DNA of 64,000 bases, taken from NCBI GenBank assembly GCA_019022495.1, contig JAFEKR010000008.1, positions 558,001-622,000 of the forward strand, written 5' to 3'. The translations under genes were made by a program, and so were the position numbers. Below are positions 36,294 through 48,100 of the stretch, piece after piece; positions within the stretch are counted from its first letter, which is position 1; each line of letters opens with the position of its first letter. The notes beneath the pieces are model-generated. The model was not told where the DNA came from, did no database searches, and was given only the letters and a program-made list of their open reading frames with translations. The DNA comes from Epichloe hybrida. Taxonomy: Eukaryota > Ascomycota > Sordariomycetes > Hypocreales > Clavicipitaceae.

Positions 36294-37571
36294 ATGCCCA
36301 TGTCGACGAAAAGAAAGGCGCCGGGCAAACTGGCTGCCCCGGTTGTCAAATCAAGCGCCAAGGTGCCCACCAAGAATACCATCGATGAGACTCGAGCGTC
36401 CATTGCCGGTACGGATGCCCTCCAAGGCTCCCAGGTGGATATTGTTGAGATTTCCTCCAGCACCGCCAGCGATGACGACGACGACGATGAGGACATTTCA
36501 GACGCAGAGATGGAGGCGGCGGCGGCGGAACAAGTGAACGGCAGCAGCAGCAGCAGTAAGCGACCAAACCAAGAAACCGCCGCGGCTCGCATCAGTGGCA
36601 AGCACACCAAGAACGTCGAGGACGAGGCCGAGGAGGAATCAGACAACGAGGAGACATCGCCGTCATTCGGGGAACTCCTCCGGGGCAACGACGCCATCGA
36701 CGTGCCAGCCTTGCTCCAGCAATCCGCCTCGGGCAACATGACGACGCAGCCCGCTCGAACAGCCACGTTGCTCGACTCGCACCAATCCCTCAAGACCGTC
36801 TTGACGCAAGCTCTCAAGACGGACGACACCGAGCTCCTCGAATCGTGCCTGCACATCACCGACCTCCCCACCATGACAAACACAATCGAGCGGATAGACA
36901 GCTCCCTCGCCGGCAACCTGCTCAGCAAGATCGCCGCGCGCCTGCACCGTCGGCCCGGCCGCGCCGGCACCCTCATGGTCTGGGTGCAATGGATACTCAT
37001 CCTCCACGGCGGCGCGCTCGCCTCGCAGCCCAAAGTGGTCCACAGCCTCAACGGCCTGCAAAAGGTCCTTGCCGAACGAGCAAAGGGTCTAGACAGCCTC
37101 CTCGCGCTCAAGGGCAAGCTCGACGTCCTCGAGAGACAACTGGAACTCCGACGCAAGATGCAGCGAACGTCCGGCCTCCTTCGCCATGGCGGAGGGTCGG
37201 ACGACAACAAGGACGACGACGTCATCTGGGTAGAAGGGGAAACCGACTCCATCAGCAGGAAAGATGTCTGCGGGTCCGCCAGACCGAGGGCACAAACCAG
37301 AAACACCGGGGCAGACGACGGTGAGGACGAAGACGACCTGCACCTAGTCAACGGCAAAGGGGACTCGGAAGACGACGACGACGACGACGACGAGGATTCC
37401 GACGCCCGAGAAGAGGATGACAGCGACGAAGCAGAAGAGTCGTTGGACGAGAACGAGGTCGACCACGAGGACGTGGACGAGTCCATGGGCGAGGACGAAG
37501 AGAGCGACGTGGAGGCTGCTCCGCCGTCCAAGATGCAGAAAGTGAGCAGGGCTTTTTCAGAGAGGAAATGA
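36294..37571 (+). CDS. Utp12-domain small-subunit processome protein (Utp5/WDR43-like C-terminal form)
   Basis: A single exon of 425 residues. The middle carries a Utp12-type helical domain: TLLDSHQSLKTVLTQALKTDD, LLESCLHITDLPTM, LSKIAARLHRRPGRAGTLMVWVQWIL, LHGGALASQP and LERQLELRRKMQ (about 145-300). The flanks are acidic with poly-Asp and Glu/Asp tails, as common in nucleolar proteins. Utp12-domain proteins belong to the t-UTP/UTP-B parts of the 90S pre-ribosome, acting in pre-18S rRNA processing. Yeast Utp5 has WD40 repeats before this domain and none are visible here. Either the homologue is short in this lineage or a repeat-bearing protein is encoded elsewhere. Start could be ATG 36294 or 36300. 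Confidence 0.8.
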   Translation: MPMSTKRKAPGKLAAPVVKSSAKVPTKNTIDETRASIAGTDALQGSQVDIVEISSSTASDDDDDDEDISDAEMEAAAAEQVNGSSSSSKRPNQETAAARISGKHTKNVEDEAEEESDNEETSPSFGELLRGNDAIDVPALLQQSASGNMTTQPARTATLLDSHQSLKTVLTQALKTDDTELLESCLHITDLPTMTNTIERIDSSLAGNLLSKIAARLHRRPGRAGTLMVWVQWILILHGGALASQPKVVHSLNGLQKVLAERAKGLDSLLALKGKLDVLERQLELRRKMQRTSGLLRHGGGSDDNKDDDVIWVEGETDSISRKDVCGSARPRAQTRNTGADDGEDEDDLHLVNGKGDSEDDDDDDDEDSDAREEDDSDEAEESLDENEVDHEDVDESMGEDEESDVEAAPPSKMQKVSRAFSERK

Positions 37572-38067
37572 GATTGTATATAGAAGAGGAAAAAAAGAAA
37601 AAGAAGCTGGTTACGACGGGACTACATGTAGGTGGAAAGAAGGGGAGGGGACCATGTCATTCATTTCTTGGCTTAACATGGTGTTGGCTTGTAGATGTGG
37701 GTTGTGCAATATATTGTTTCTGTGCTCGTGTGCGGTTCGACCCCGTGACGAGAACGTGTTGGCAGTCTATTTACTACGACAACCTCTATCAAGACCATTG
37801 CTACGAGCACGACTACAGCGGAATACCACTCTCACCCTTCAGAGGGCAGGTATCCAGTATGCAACAACATATGTATGAATATATATATATATATATATGT
37901 TTATATAGGCACCTGCACGATGCATGCTTAACGCGCTATCCAAGAACCCCCTCGACCAAACTCAATGCTTTTCAGGTGAAACCAAGAACTAAAATCTCCA
38001 CACTTCTTCTCCACCCCCCCCCCAAAAAAAAGAAGAAGAAGAAGAAAAGAAAGGAGAGAACCAATAT
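37572..38067. other. Convergent intergenic region
   Basis: Between 3' ends of the Utp12-domain gene and the next minus-strand gene. It contains a (ta)n run at about 37879-37898 and a C9/A8 junction near 38014. A gcggttcgacccc word at 37730-37742 resembles a tRNA T-loop, but no cloverleaf can be built around it. Confidence 0.55.
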
Positions 38068-39972
38068 TTAGATGGCCCAGCTGCCGCGTCGTTCTCGCAC
38101 ACCCCACGCAAGGGGATCGAGATTATCAAGATTGGGATGCTGCCGTGCCCACTCGGTAATGTAGATTCGGAGGGCTTTCCACCGCGGACATCGGTCCTCC
38201 TCCGGCGTTTCTTGCAGGTTCATTTCGAGCATGTGCCCCTTTGCCATTTGCTTTTCGTCGTTCCTGCAGAGGTCATCTACCGAGATTCTGCTGATCTTGG
38301 CGAGCTCTTCGTCGAACGAGTGCGCCGTGGCGGGGTACCCCAGTGAGAGGTAGTTGTAGACCTGGGTGACGAACTCGTCGCCGAATTCCGAGGCAATCTT
38401 TTCGTCGCGCTCGGCTTGGGCTTTTTCGCGGCGGAGACGGTCATCGAGCCCGTGGAGCATGTGGAGGCGCTTGGACTGGCTGGTCCGGACACGGTATTCT
38501 GATCTCGTGGGACTGCCGGGGTTGTTGTTTGGACTTTCCGACGAGTTGGAGGAAGACAGCATCGACTCCGGCTCCTCACTCATGGATCGAGAGTCATAGC
38601 CACCGGCGTCTCGGGGGCTTCCCGGCGGGTACGGCGTGATTATCATGCCTGCTCCGTGCATGCCGGCTGGTACAATATGGCCATTGTTGGACTCTGAACG
38701 GAAGCAGTAGCCCTGCCATAGACCACCTTGGCCGGTCGTGTCGCGGTTGTGGCCCTTGTGGCATTCGTTGTGAAAGAATGGATGGTCCGTCTCGAGTTTG
38801 GTTTGTTTCGGTGACGGACATTGCCGAAATGTTAGGTCTTTGCCGAGCATCGGAGGCGATGCGGCTTGCCGCATAAGATGCAGCTTGGGGTCGTCTGGTT
38901 TCAGACCAAAGGCACCGAATGGCCGGCCGAATCCAGTATCGGGCCCGCGATCCGCCACAGGACGAGGATCTGCAGTGGAACTAAAGCCGGCGTCTCGATG
39001 ATATGGGTATGGCCGCCCGGAAGCTGCATCCCCCCCTGGTTTCTGAAGCCTGTTCCCGGCCGGAAATGCAGGAGGACTGTCTGGTACTGGCCGTGCAGAT
39101 GGTGTCACGGAGTTTCTCAGATCTTGTAGTTCGGCCATGGAATCCCTTCTATCCTCGGGGGAGATCCTCCTATTGGTTGTTGTCCACAGCGCGTCGGGAG
39201 GCGCAGGCAGATCCATCTTGTCCAGATCAGAATCTGTCGGCATGATGGCGTCCTCGTCGGCGTCCTCGTCGGCGTCCAGCGCCATCTCATCGTCCCCAGG
39301 GTAGTGCGCCAGCTGTTCAGCATGGTTTTGCATGTGCTTATGCCACCAGTTCAACTTCAGATTCGATGATTTCCTGCGGACCCTGGGCTGAGCACCACCA
39401 TCTTCTTGATGCTGCGGGGTGTCCTCCGCAGAATTGTCGCTACCTGAGCTCTCTCGGAAGTAGAAGTGGGCGACGCCGCCCTCGCGAGCCCGGCTGTTGG
39501 GAAAGGCAGCGAGGGCCTCCTCTTCCATCTGCCTCGAGGCTTCCTTGGCAGCGATCTCCAAGAGGTACTCCTTGACACCCTCATCTTCCGACTCCCGTCT
39601 CGTCGGTGGCATGTGCCGAACCGACTCGTCGTCCAAAGACTCCCCATTCTTCCTCCTGTGCTTCGACCTGGCGACATAGATGTGGTTCGTGTAAGGTGTA
39701 ATGTCCGTTTTATCGGCCGGCCTCGTTGCAGGACCCGGGTCTCCCACTCGTCTCGTTCTTCGAGACGACTCGATGAGTTGGGGGTTGAATCGACGCTTGT
39801 GTCGCAGCTGTGGCATCGGCGGTGAGGCAGACCGAGGGGATGGCTCTGGGGTCGGTTCCGGTATCGGGCCAGCTCGATGACCGTCATGCATGCCACTCCT
39901 CCGGTTGGACTGAAAAGTCGTCTCAATGGGAACGGGTGCGAATCGCCGTTTCGGCGGGTTGGTGCTAGACAT
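38068..39972 (-). CDS. Conserved-looking fungal protein of unknown function, 634 residues
   Basis: One open exon from ATG 39972 (MSSTNPPKRRFAPVPIETTF) to the stop at 38068-38070. I do not recognise the family. The N-terminal 100 residues are basic and Pro-rich with two similar RRFAPVPIE / RRFNPQLIE motifs at about 9 and 56. A segment at about 135-170 looks helical (EYLLEIAAKEASRQMEEEALAAF). The middle is low complexity. The last 130 residues look folded: LDDRLRREKAQAERDEKIAS (coiled coil), FVTQVYNYLSLGYPATAHSF, and a Trp/Arg-rich end RWKALRIYITEWARQH...WGVRERRGSWAI. Basic motifs suggest a nuclear protein; that is inference. Confidence 0.8.
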   Translation of the reverse strand: MSSTNPPKRRFAPVPIETTFQSNRRSGMHDGHRAGPIPEPTPEPSPRSASPPMPQLRHKRRFNPQLIESSRRTRRVGDPGPATRPADKTDITPYTNHIYVARSKHRRKNGESLDDESVRHMPPTRRESEDEGVKEYLLEIAAKEASRQMEEEALAAFPNSRAREGGVAHFYFRESSGSDNSAEDTPQHQEDGGAQPRVRRKSSNLKLNWWHKHMQNHAEQLAHYPGDDEMALDADEDADEDAIMPTDSDLDKMDLPAPPDALWTTTNRRISPEDRRDSMAELQDLRNSVTPSARPVPDSPPAFPAGNRLQKPGGDAASGRPYPYHRDAGFSSTADPRPVADRGPDTGFGRPFGAFGLKPDDPKLHLMRQAASPPMLGKDLTFRQCPSPKQTKLETDHPFFHNECHKGHNRDTTGQGGLWQGYCFRSESNNGHIVPAGMHGAGMIITPYPPGSPRDAGGYDSRSMSEEPESMLSSSNSSESPNNNPGSPTRSEYRVRTSQSKRLHMLHGLDDRLRREKAQAERDEKIASEFGDEFVTQVYNYLSLGYPATAHSFDEELAKISRISVDDLCRNDEKQMAKGHMLEMNLQETPEEDRCPRWKALRIYITEWARQHPNLDNLDPLAWGVRERRGSWAI

Positions 39973-41143
39973 GCTGACCACAAATCACACACAACAAAAA
40001 ATGAATTGGTTTGTGTTTTGTGGCAATGAGCAAATACAAAGGGGGCACGCAACGAGACACGCGAGAGGGCGGTGGAGGAGGGGGGCACAAAAGTGGAAGC
40101 CAGTGATGGGCAAGGATGGGAATTGCGGGATGGAGGATGATGGGATGATGGGATGGCCTCAACAAGGCGAGCGAGGGAGCAGGGGTCGCGTCGGCCAGGA
40201 GAGGCCGGAGTTGAACGAGTGCGCGATGAGGGAGTGTGGTGTAGTAGGGATTAGTCTGTCTGTACGGAGTAGTCCGTACACGTACACGGACACGGCCACC
40301 TCACGATGGTCCATGGTTGTGTATCGAATATTAGAATATTCTGGCAGACTTGACTTCTCGTCAAAGTGGGTGGGGGCAACCGACCAAACCCGACCAGACC
40401 ACAATGAGACGGGTCAACGGGTCACACCAGAGTCCAGACAGAACCCGGCCTCGACAACTTGTCCCAGGTTTTGCAAGCTCTCCATTTCAATCCGACATTG
40501 AACCTTGTCAACTACATAGATTGGAGATCGCTGATGTCGCAGGTCATGTGCAACCAGCTGCCCCATCGTCCATTTATTTCCATCTGCCTTTGCCGCATGT
40601 CTTTGACGATTGCCCTGGCCCCTCGGTTTCTGCGAGCCTGGCAGATCCCACTCATCACTTCAGGGTTTGCAGACCCGGGGGCTTTGTAATAAGATGCGAC
40701 TTCCATTTCCCGGTCGAGACGGAAGAACAACTCAACCATGTCAATCTGCAATACAGCCCGATTGACTTATTGATGACTCAGTTTGATGACTCAGTCGACT
40801 GCCTGACTCGCTTGATTCTAACAGGCCCGACGTGCGCATGCCAGGGGACAATTTGTGACGCCTGTCCGAGCTATAAGCCCCCCGCCCCCCTCCTGATATC
40901 TCCTTCCCCCTGCCACCCCTGCCACAAGGTTGATGTGTAGCAATTAATATTATGTATAATTTTTTTAGCGCGGCCAATGGCAAGGACACGTTCGGTGTTT
41001 GGACACGTTTGTAGTTCGTACTACGGAATCCGTACCCACAATAGAAGACTAGTACGGAGAACAAGACAAAGACTTGGTAGCTTAAATAAACAATCATCAT
41101 CGTCCTCATCCTCCAAGTTGGTTGACTGGAGCCAGTTATCACC
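39973..41143. other. Divergent intergenic region
   Basis: Shared upstream region of the unknown minus-strand gene and the glycosyltransferase gene. TACGGAGTA at 40263-40271 begins tacggagtagtccgtacacg. Related tacggaatccgta and tacggag words lie near 41021-41060, just before the glycosyltransferase start. No gene seen. Confidence 0.55.
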
Positions 41144-42659
41144 ATGAATCAATCGGCCACTCGAGGCCGCAGCCGCCGCACATCCGTCGCCATCACTCTA
41201 GTGTGCATGCTGGCTGCCTTCTTTGCATTGAGACGGTTACACCTGTCCAACGTACGGGCTCGGACCCCAAACTTTCTTTCTCTTTCCCTCATCATCCACA
41301 CCCGGGCAACGAAAGCATTCCCGACAGTTGACTTCGTACTGACGCAGAGGCGTACAGATTGAGCGCGCATCCGAGAATGGAGGACACAACTCCAACTACC
41401 AGCCGCCGACCAATCCACCTGGCTTTCAGTCCCGATATGGCAAACAACGTGTTCACTTGCTCATTCCAGCGAATCATGCCAACGCTCGAATGTGCCGAAC
41501 CATGATGAGTGCTCTCGTGAACGACTACCCCTCTCCAACAATCATCAACTGGGAGCGGAATGTGGGTGATCCCTCCATGAATGGCTATGACATTACGACG
41601 GGGAAGAATTGGGGCATGCTGAAATATTTGCGAAATCTGCCGCCCCAGGCAGACCAAGATTTGGTCATCATGGTGGACGCATTCGACAGCATCTTCCAGC
41701 TGCCTTTGGAAATCGCATTGCAGCGGTACGAAGCCGTAAACAACCAGGCCCGGGCTCGGCTGGTCCAGCAACACGGGGAAGAACAAGTTCTTAAACTCGG
41801 CCTCAACCAGACCGTCGTCATGGGCGCCGAGAAGTACTGCTGGCCACTGGACCACAAGCACCCGGCGTGCTGGGCAGTGCCCCCGTCGCTCATCCCGGAA
41901 AACGCCTATGGGGAGGGGACAGACAAGTCGACGAAGAAGAACCGCCCCCGCTGGCTCAACTCGGGCACCGTCATGGGACCCGTGGGGGATCTGCGCGAGC
42001 TATACGAGTGGGCTCACGTCCTTTGGATGGCATATGATACCGACGGCGGCGACCAGGACTACTTCAGCAACATCTACGGTCGACAGGAGCTCTCGCGGCA
42101 GAAGCAACGGGGCAGTAAAGAGTGGACGTTCGGTTTCGGCGAGCACTTCCCAGAACAGAAGCTCATCTGGCCCCATCTCGAGACGCGGCATACCGACCAC
42201 CACCTCGGCCTCGATCTAGCCAGCACCCTCTTCCAGCCGCTCAACGCGGCCGTCGGTGACGTATCCCCGGTGGCGCACGGAGATGTGGTGGCCGTGGAGA
42301 CCAAGGACCGCGAGCACGGAACCGCGGGTGTGTATCATGGCCCGTTCCCCTTCCCCGACGACCTGCTCAGAGCGCCGATGCCGAACGGAGCACTTGGCGA
42401 TGGCGCCACCAAAACTACCTGGCGGGACGTGGAGCTCTTTACCAACTTCCATGCGCGCTCCGTCCCCGCCATCCTGCACTACAACGGCAACATCAAGCCT
42501 GAGCTGGACATGGCGTGGCCGTTGCAGTGGTGGACTGGGCGCGGCCGCGCAATCTTGCGCAGCAGGATGGGGGATGCCGGGCTTGAGATTGCTACCGATG
42601 CAAACAAGACGGTGCAATGGGCGGACATCTGCGGGGAGTTCGAGGATAAGTTGATGTAG
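41144..42659 (+). CDS. Type II membrane glycosyltransferase (PLOD-like GT fold)
   Basis: Exons 41144-41251 and 41358-42659 join in frame to 469 residues. Residues about 15-33 (VAITLVCMLAAFFALRR) form a single signal-anchor after a basic start, as in Golgi type II enzymes. The lumenal part has VHLLIPANHANARMC, WERNVGD, KNWGMLKYLRNLP, then LVIMVDAFDSIFQLP with a DxxD-type nucleotide-sugar/metal site, WLNSGTVMGP and TDGGDQDYFSNIYG. These match the glycosyltransferase module shared with procollagen galactosyl/glucosyltransferase (PLOD-type) proteins in fungi. Acceptor and sugar are unknown. The exon 1 frame alone continues past the donor, so the intron is supported by the in-frame continuation and a gtacgg donor. 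Confidence 0.87.
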
Positions 42660-45101
42660 CTCTGCTGGGCTGAGCTGAGCTTCTTCCCATCATTGGCCTT
42701 CATATGTTTACATGGTTGCAATGGTGATGCCCGGTATGAAGACATTGGCAATTGTGGGCTTGGGATAGATATGAGAACACTACATGTTCATCAATTGCTT
42801 CCCCCAGCTACCGTGACATGATTTCTTTTTCTGGCAGCTCATTATCAGCCCGCGGGCGTCTCATTTCTCGTGCGAATCAATTTTGGAATATCACATAATC
42901 CCACGGCGGTCATCTGGTGCATGCAAGGATGGGCATGATTGCACACGTGACATTGCCTTTGTTACGATACGAAATGTATGATAATAATGAGTGTAAAGAT
43001 TGTTGTTGAATTCAACTAACTAGAGGTCAAAGCTATCATCTAACATAGGGCTGATAGGTCACATGCTAGCCACATCCAAGATGACAGGCCACATCCTCGG
43101 CAACAGGCCACTTCACAGCACAATACGCCCCCTGAAACATTTCACAAATCTACATAACAGGGGATGTTAAGCGGATCAGATGTTAGCTAGGAAATAAAGG
43201 AGATAGAGGCTAGGATTAATAGGTACCTTACATTACGAATAATTTATAAAGAAAATAATATATCTTTTAGTAGCGCTTTATACCCTATGTTACATGTATT
43301 CTCCTCATAGCTTGCTAATAATAGTAATACTTACACTTCGGTCGGGATGGTGATAAACAGAGGGATCTAATAGAGGTGCATAAATGTTTCAAACTCTAAC
43401 TTTTTACCTTTATGTGAGTGGTCTTCGCTATATACCTCGCCTTACGCTCACGTGGTTTGCTTGTAGCTAGGTGATGGCTCTTAGTTCCCTAAAGAGTCTG
43501 AAGATCCTCCGTCCCTCTCTGCCGTTTCTGCCTCCATCTAGCATACTTAGCATATGCTGCTTATATGCTAAGATTTACCTATAGCCCCTATAGCTCCTTG
43601 ACTTGCTTGACTGACTAACTGACTGAATAATTAACTGAAGTGTGAATTCGCACTGATACACTGTGGTGTTTCGCATACATGTTACCTAACTAGGACAGGG
43701 ATACCGAGCCGAACGACCCGTCTAATTTTGAGCGAGGCTGGTAGGGAGGGAGGGAGCCGTGCATCGAGTCCTTCCAATCTTCTATTTCCGGAGTGTCTGT
43801 TGTATTATTAACTCGTGAGTGTGTGTGTGAGTGTGTGTGCGTGCCTGCGGAACGGAAGCGAGACTCGGACCGTGTCAGTGAGTGAGTCACTTGTCACTTG
43901 AGATGAAAGAGAGGCCTGCCTGCCTGTCCCGGATCTCGGCGTGCACTCTTTTTACCCCTCTTTTTGCGTTATGTACTCCGTAGACTGACTTGCGATGACA
44001 GTTATTCCCTCAGATAAGGCAGGCGCGCTGGAATCGCAAATGTGTCTCGTCTCGTATGTAGATACGGAGTACTCCGTACATATGTACATTTACAATGGCC
44101 CGTGGTCGTTGTCGATTTGTCTCCCGCACCACGCAACGGGCCAGATCGCAGGAACTAGTATGTAGCTAGCAACAAGACAAGCAAGGATGAGAGAGATTCC
44201 CCTAATAATTAGTAAAGCCAAGAATAGAAACTACCCACCACTGCCAGTCAATGCAGACGACGATGACAGCGGAGCACTCGGTGTTTGGGTGATTGGGTGT
44301 TTGGGGGCAGAAATCGATGCGTCCGTGCCTCCTTCCTCCATTGTTGAAAAAAGCCCACCATCATGCCCAGCGGAGCATCCGTCCACACTGGGGGCCGTTT
44401 CTGGGCTTGGGCTTGGGCTTGGGCTTGCCGACGACCGACGCTTGTTGATTCGCCAACTTTTGCACTCTCAGCCACTGAGATAATAAAAGGACGAATTAAA
44501 AAAAAAAACCATTCAACAACAAGTCGAGAGACGAGACAAACCTTGTCTAATAACATGCATGCCACGCCACACCTTTTTATCAACTCGCCCAGTGCTGTCT
44601 TGCTCCTCCTTCTGCCGGCTTGATCAACCGGGGGAGAACTGCCGTTAATTGGCCTCCGACTGAATTTTCTTTCCACCCCGAATATTAGATGCTCTCCTCG
44701 GGCCGAGTCAGACAAGTTGCTTCGTTCGAGACCTTTTTTACCTTCTCCATTCGTTCCCGCCCCTAATCCGTACCATATCACCTTCTAAAAATACCGCGCC
44801 ATTGCTCGACCTTTTTTGCTTGTCTTGGTTTTTTATTCGTAATTTCTCAAAACTGTAGCATCGTCCTTGCTTCCTCCTCCGCTGCACTAGCTAGCACTAG
44901 CTAGTAGGCGAGTAATGGTTGCCATCTCGACCCAGTTCTCGGTTGGTGCAAGCGCTTGTTGTCTCGAAGGTCTCGGCCATCACGAGGACAAGGGACAAGC
45001 TGAGATAACACGATAAGTGGAAACCTCAAAGACACAACAGAGACACAACATCTAATTTACATCACGTCCTTCCCTTCCGCAGCAGAGCGCATCTCATCGC
45101 C
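42660..45101. other. Intergenic, 2.4 kb, with an A+T-rich relic
   Basis: No gene. About 43040-43130 has three related caggccaca-type units. 43140-43640 is A+T-rich with ctag/tag words and resembles weakly RIP-affected repeat sequence. A gt-rich tract lies near 43813-43843. TACTCCGTA occurs at 43974-43982 and the palindrome tacggagtactccgta at 44063-44078. Four ggcttg units lie at 44403-44429. The last kilobase is probably the promoter and leader of the next gene. Confidence 0.55.
44063..44078. promoter_or_regulatory. Palindromic TACGGAGTACTCCGTA element
   Basis: Perfect 16-base inverted repeat made from two overlapping copies of the recurring intergenic word TACGGAGTA. It is followed by catatgtaca, similar to the acatgta sequences beside other copies. 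It lies about 1 kb upstream of the 1261-residue gene. The role is unknown. Confidence 0.5.
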
Positions 45102-48100
45102 ATGGCTGCCGAAGAATCAGCCATTCCTGGCCGGGCGGCCAACCATGAAGACACGTCTTTATTCCAGATTTCACCTCCGGCAGCCAGCGACCCCTTTGCC
45201 ACCACGTCGCCTGCCCCTATCCGCGCCGACGGCATTGCTGATGTTGTTGTTGTTGTTGTTGCTGATTCAGACCCGGGTGCATGTCGGGAACGGGACATGG
45301 AAACAAAACGACAAAGGAATCCCCATCCCCCCATCACCGACTTCATCAGTTCTGGCTCCGCGCTCCACAGCCCTGACGCGCGTGCCAGACACCAGCAACA
45401 CGAGGCCCCGGTCGTGGCCGACGCCCAGATCCCTGTCGGCCAAATGACAAAGTCAACGCCGATCCCCGATCACGACACTGGGTTCAGCTCTCTCCTGAGC
45501 GACGAGGCACGTCCACTTCGCACCGCAAGCGTTCGAGCAGACACGACGATTGTCCAGCCCATACCCAAGCCCTTACCCATAGCCCATCCGTCGGCCTCGA
45601 GCCACACCATCCCCGACAAGTTGATCCGATCCAGCTCTGCTGCTGGCAATATTGCACAACTCGAGGCCACGGCTGAGAGATTGTCAATGACGAGCTCCAT
45701 AGACGATGCGATCCGGGACCTGCACGGCGAACTGAAGCGGAGCGACAGCAGACGGTCGGCGAGACTGGCCTTGGCCACAATGGCTTCCGTCGACGAGAAC
45801 GTTACATCACCTCCAGGTCATCTCGGCCGACACATCTCGACGGGAGCCTCCATCGTATCAACGAACAACGCCGCTCGACAAGGCGGATACTCACCCGCTG
45901 GCTTCGTCATGTCGCCGAACACATCGCTGACGAGTCGTCTGCGATCCGGCTCCGCAAACTCAGCCGGCCGAACCGACGCCACTCTAGATTCCATTCTTTC
46001 TAGGCACGGCCCTGGCAACTCCTCTGTGAGGAGTGTTCGATCCAGCAAGCTGTCTCTGGCCGAGATATCGGAATCGGACCCTGTCTCGCTGACACGGGAA
46101 GCCTTCGACGAAGCCGACGCTGCACCCCCACTCGAGGAGCAGAGCGCAGGAGACCTGCAGCTGGCACAAGGCACAACAATCCTTGGTCTTCCGAACGCCG
46201 ACGATGCCTTCCATCAGATGTTGGACCACCATCTGAGCCCAACGTCCTCCACTCACTACTCGACAGCCCCCGTGCGATCCACGCAGGAACAACAGAAGAC
46301 GTCCTGCCACGAGCCATCGCAACGGCCAGAAAGCATTCATTCCAACGACACCTCTGAACAAGCCCGCGACGCATTCGTCGACTTTGATGGCGTCCATTGG
46401 GAATCTCAAGATGAGGACGAAATTTCATATGTGCCAGAGGAACTCAACTCCGATCTGCCGACACCGCGACCAGTACCAATGTCCGTGGCCCGACCAACAT
46501 CCTATATTGACCCGTCAACTGGCACAAAGATGCTATACTATCCGGCACGTGTCCCCGCCATGCTGAATCTGCCACCCAAACTGTCATCAAAGCCCAAGGC
46601 CACCGTCCGAGACCAGAGGCGATCACAAGTGCTCGGCGCCATGATGGATGCCAATACACCAGACTTGTCCACGTCACCCCAACGCAAACGCCAGTCCGCG
46701 CTCGCCAATTCTGGTCTGGCCCCATCACCGGATGCCCCAGTTCGCGATTCATGGTTACCCGACCCCGTGGCAAATCACCGAAATTCGTTTGCAGCTCTTT
46801 CTTCGTTTGGCGCGTTGGCTGAGGCCGAGCCGAGTCCTGATCTCGTGCATCACGAGCAAGCACCAGTGGCTGAGCAGGAACCTGGTGCCCACGGAGATGC
46901 TGCTGCGCCAGATCACTTGCGACGTCCCAAGCGATTGTCCAAAGCGCCTTTGAACAATCGAAAATCAATGGCGTCCGTGCTCGGTAATTTAACGCCACAA
47001 CTTCGAGCGAGTGCCTTCTTCGGTCTCCCCTCAGCGGCACCCGAAGTCGAGATCAAAGACGGTTCTGCCATGGCTACCCTGGACAGCATTCTCGACGCCT
47101 CTGCAAACGCGCCAGTCAATGCCTTCACGGATCACGTATTTGCTGGCAAGTTGGGGAGTGAGATCTATGGCAAGCCAAAGAAGCAGCAGCACAGAACCCA
47201 GTCTTCCGTCGCAACCGCACAGGCTCTCATCGCGGAACCTGGGGGACCTAAAAAGAGGTCTTCCATGATGTGGCTGGGCAAACGCACAAGTAGCCTTGAA
47301 GGTCAGGAACGCAAGCGGCCGCATAGTAGTATTGCGATCACATCCACCAAGGCTGACGATGCCCTTTTCCCTGGTGACGGTCGACACACCTCCGAAAGCG
47401 TGAACAGCGCAGACAAGGTGGTGCAGGTCGGCGCCGAGGATGAAGAAATGGACGACGGAGAGGAAGAGGGAGACGATGGCGGAGACGAGATCCCAGACGA
47501 CGCCTACCAAGGACCGCCTACCACCCTCCTCGCTGAGCTTCAGCTGCGGAAACAAGAGCAGAAGCAACGCGTTAGGAACCTGGGCAAGGGGCTTCCCAAC
47601 GGCAACTATGCCACGCTCTTGGAAATGGACACAGTCGCCGAGGCCCAGAAGAAGAATCGCCAGAACAAGCGTGTCAACTTGGCTTGGGAAGACGGCAACG
47701 CGCATCTTGATCAAGACGGATCAGACGATGAGAATGTACCCCTGGCCATCATTGCAGCAATGCAACGCGGAGCCAAGAACTGGGCTGACCTCGAGCGACC
47801 ACTGGGTCTCATGGAAAGACGAGAGATCGAGGATAATGAGCCGCTCAGCCGTCGCCGCGCCCGATTACAGGGACTGGAAATGCCGTCACCTCAGGCCCCC
47901 TTGCTCAACCACCGCCAAAGCATCATGTCCTTCTCGGCCGCGCGTGGTCTGGAGGCCCAACATCCCCACACTGAAATCGTGACACCCAGCCCGGAACTTC
48001 GGGGCCCAGAGGTCGAAGAGATTGCAGAAGAGACGCTGGGCAACAGGCGCCGCAGACTGGCAACTAAAGATGGAGAGCTGCCCAAGACCCGCCCAGTCAG

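Noticed and set aside
37725..37760. tRNA T-loop-like gcggttcgacccc
   Set aside because: No matching acceptor, D-arm or anticodon stem within 80 bases on either side.
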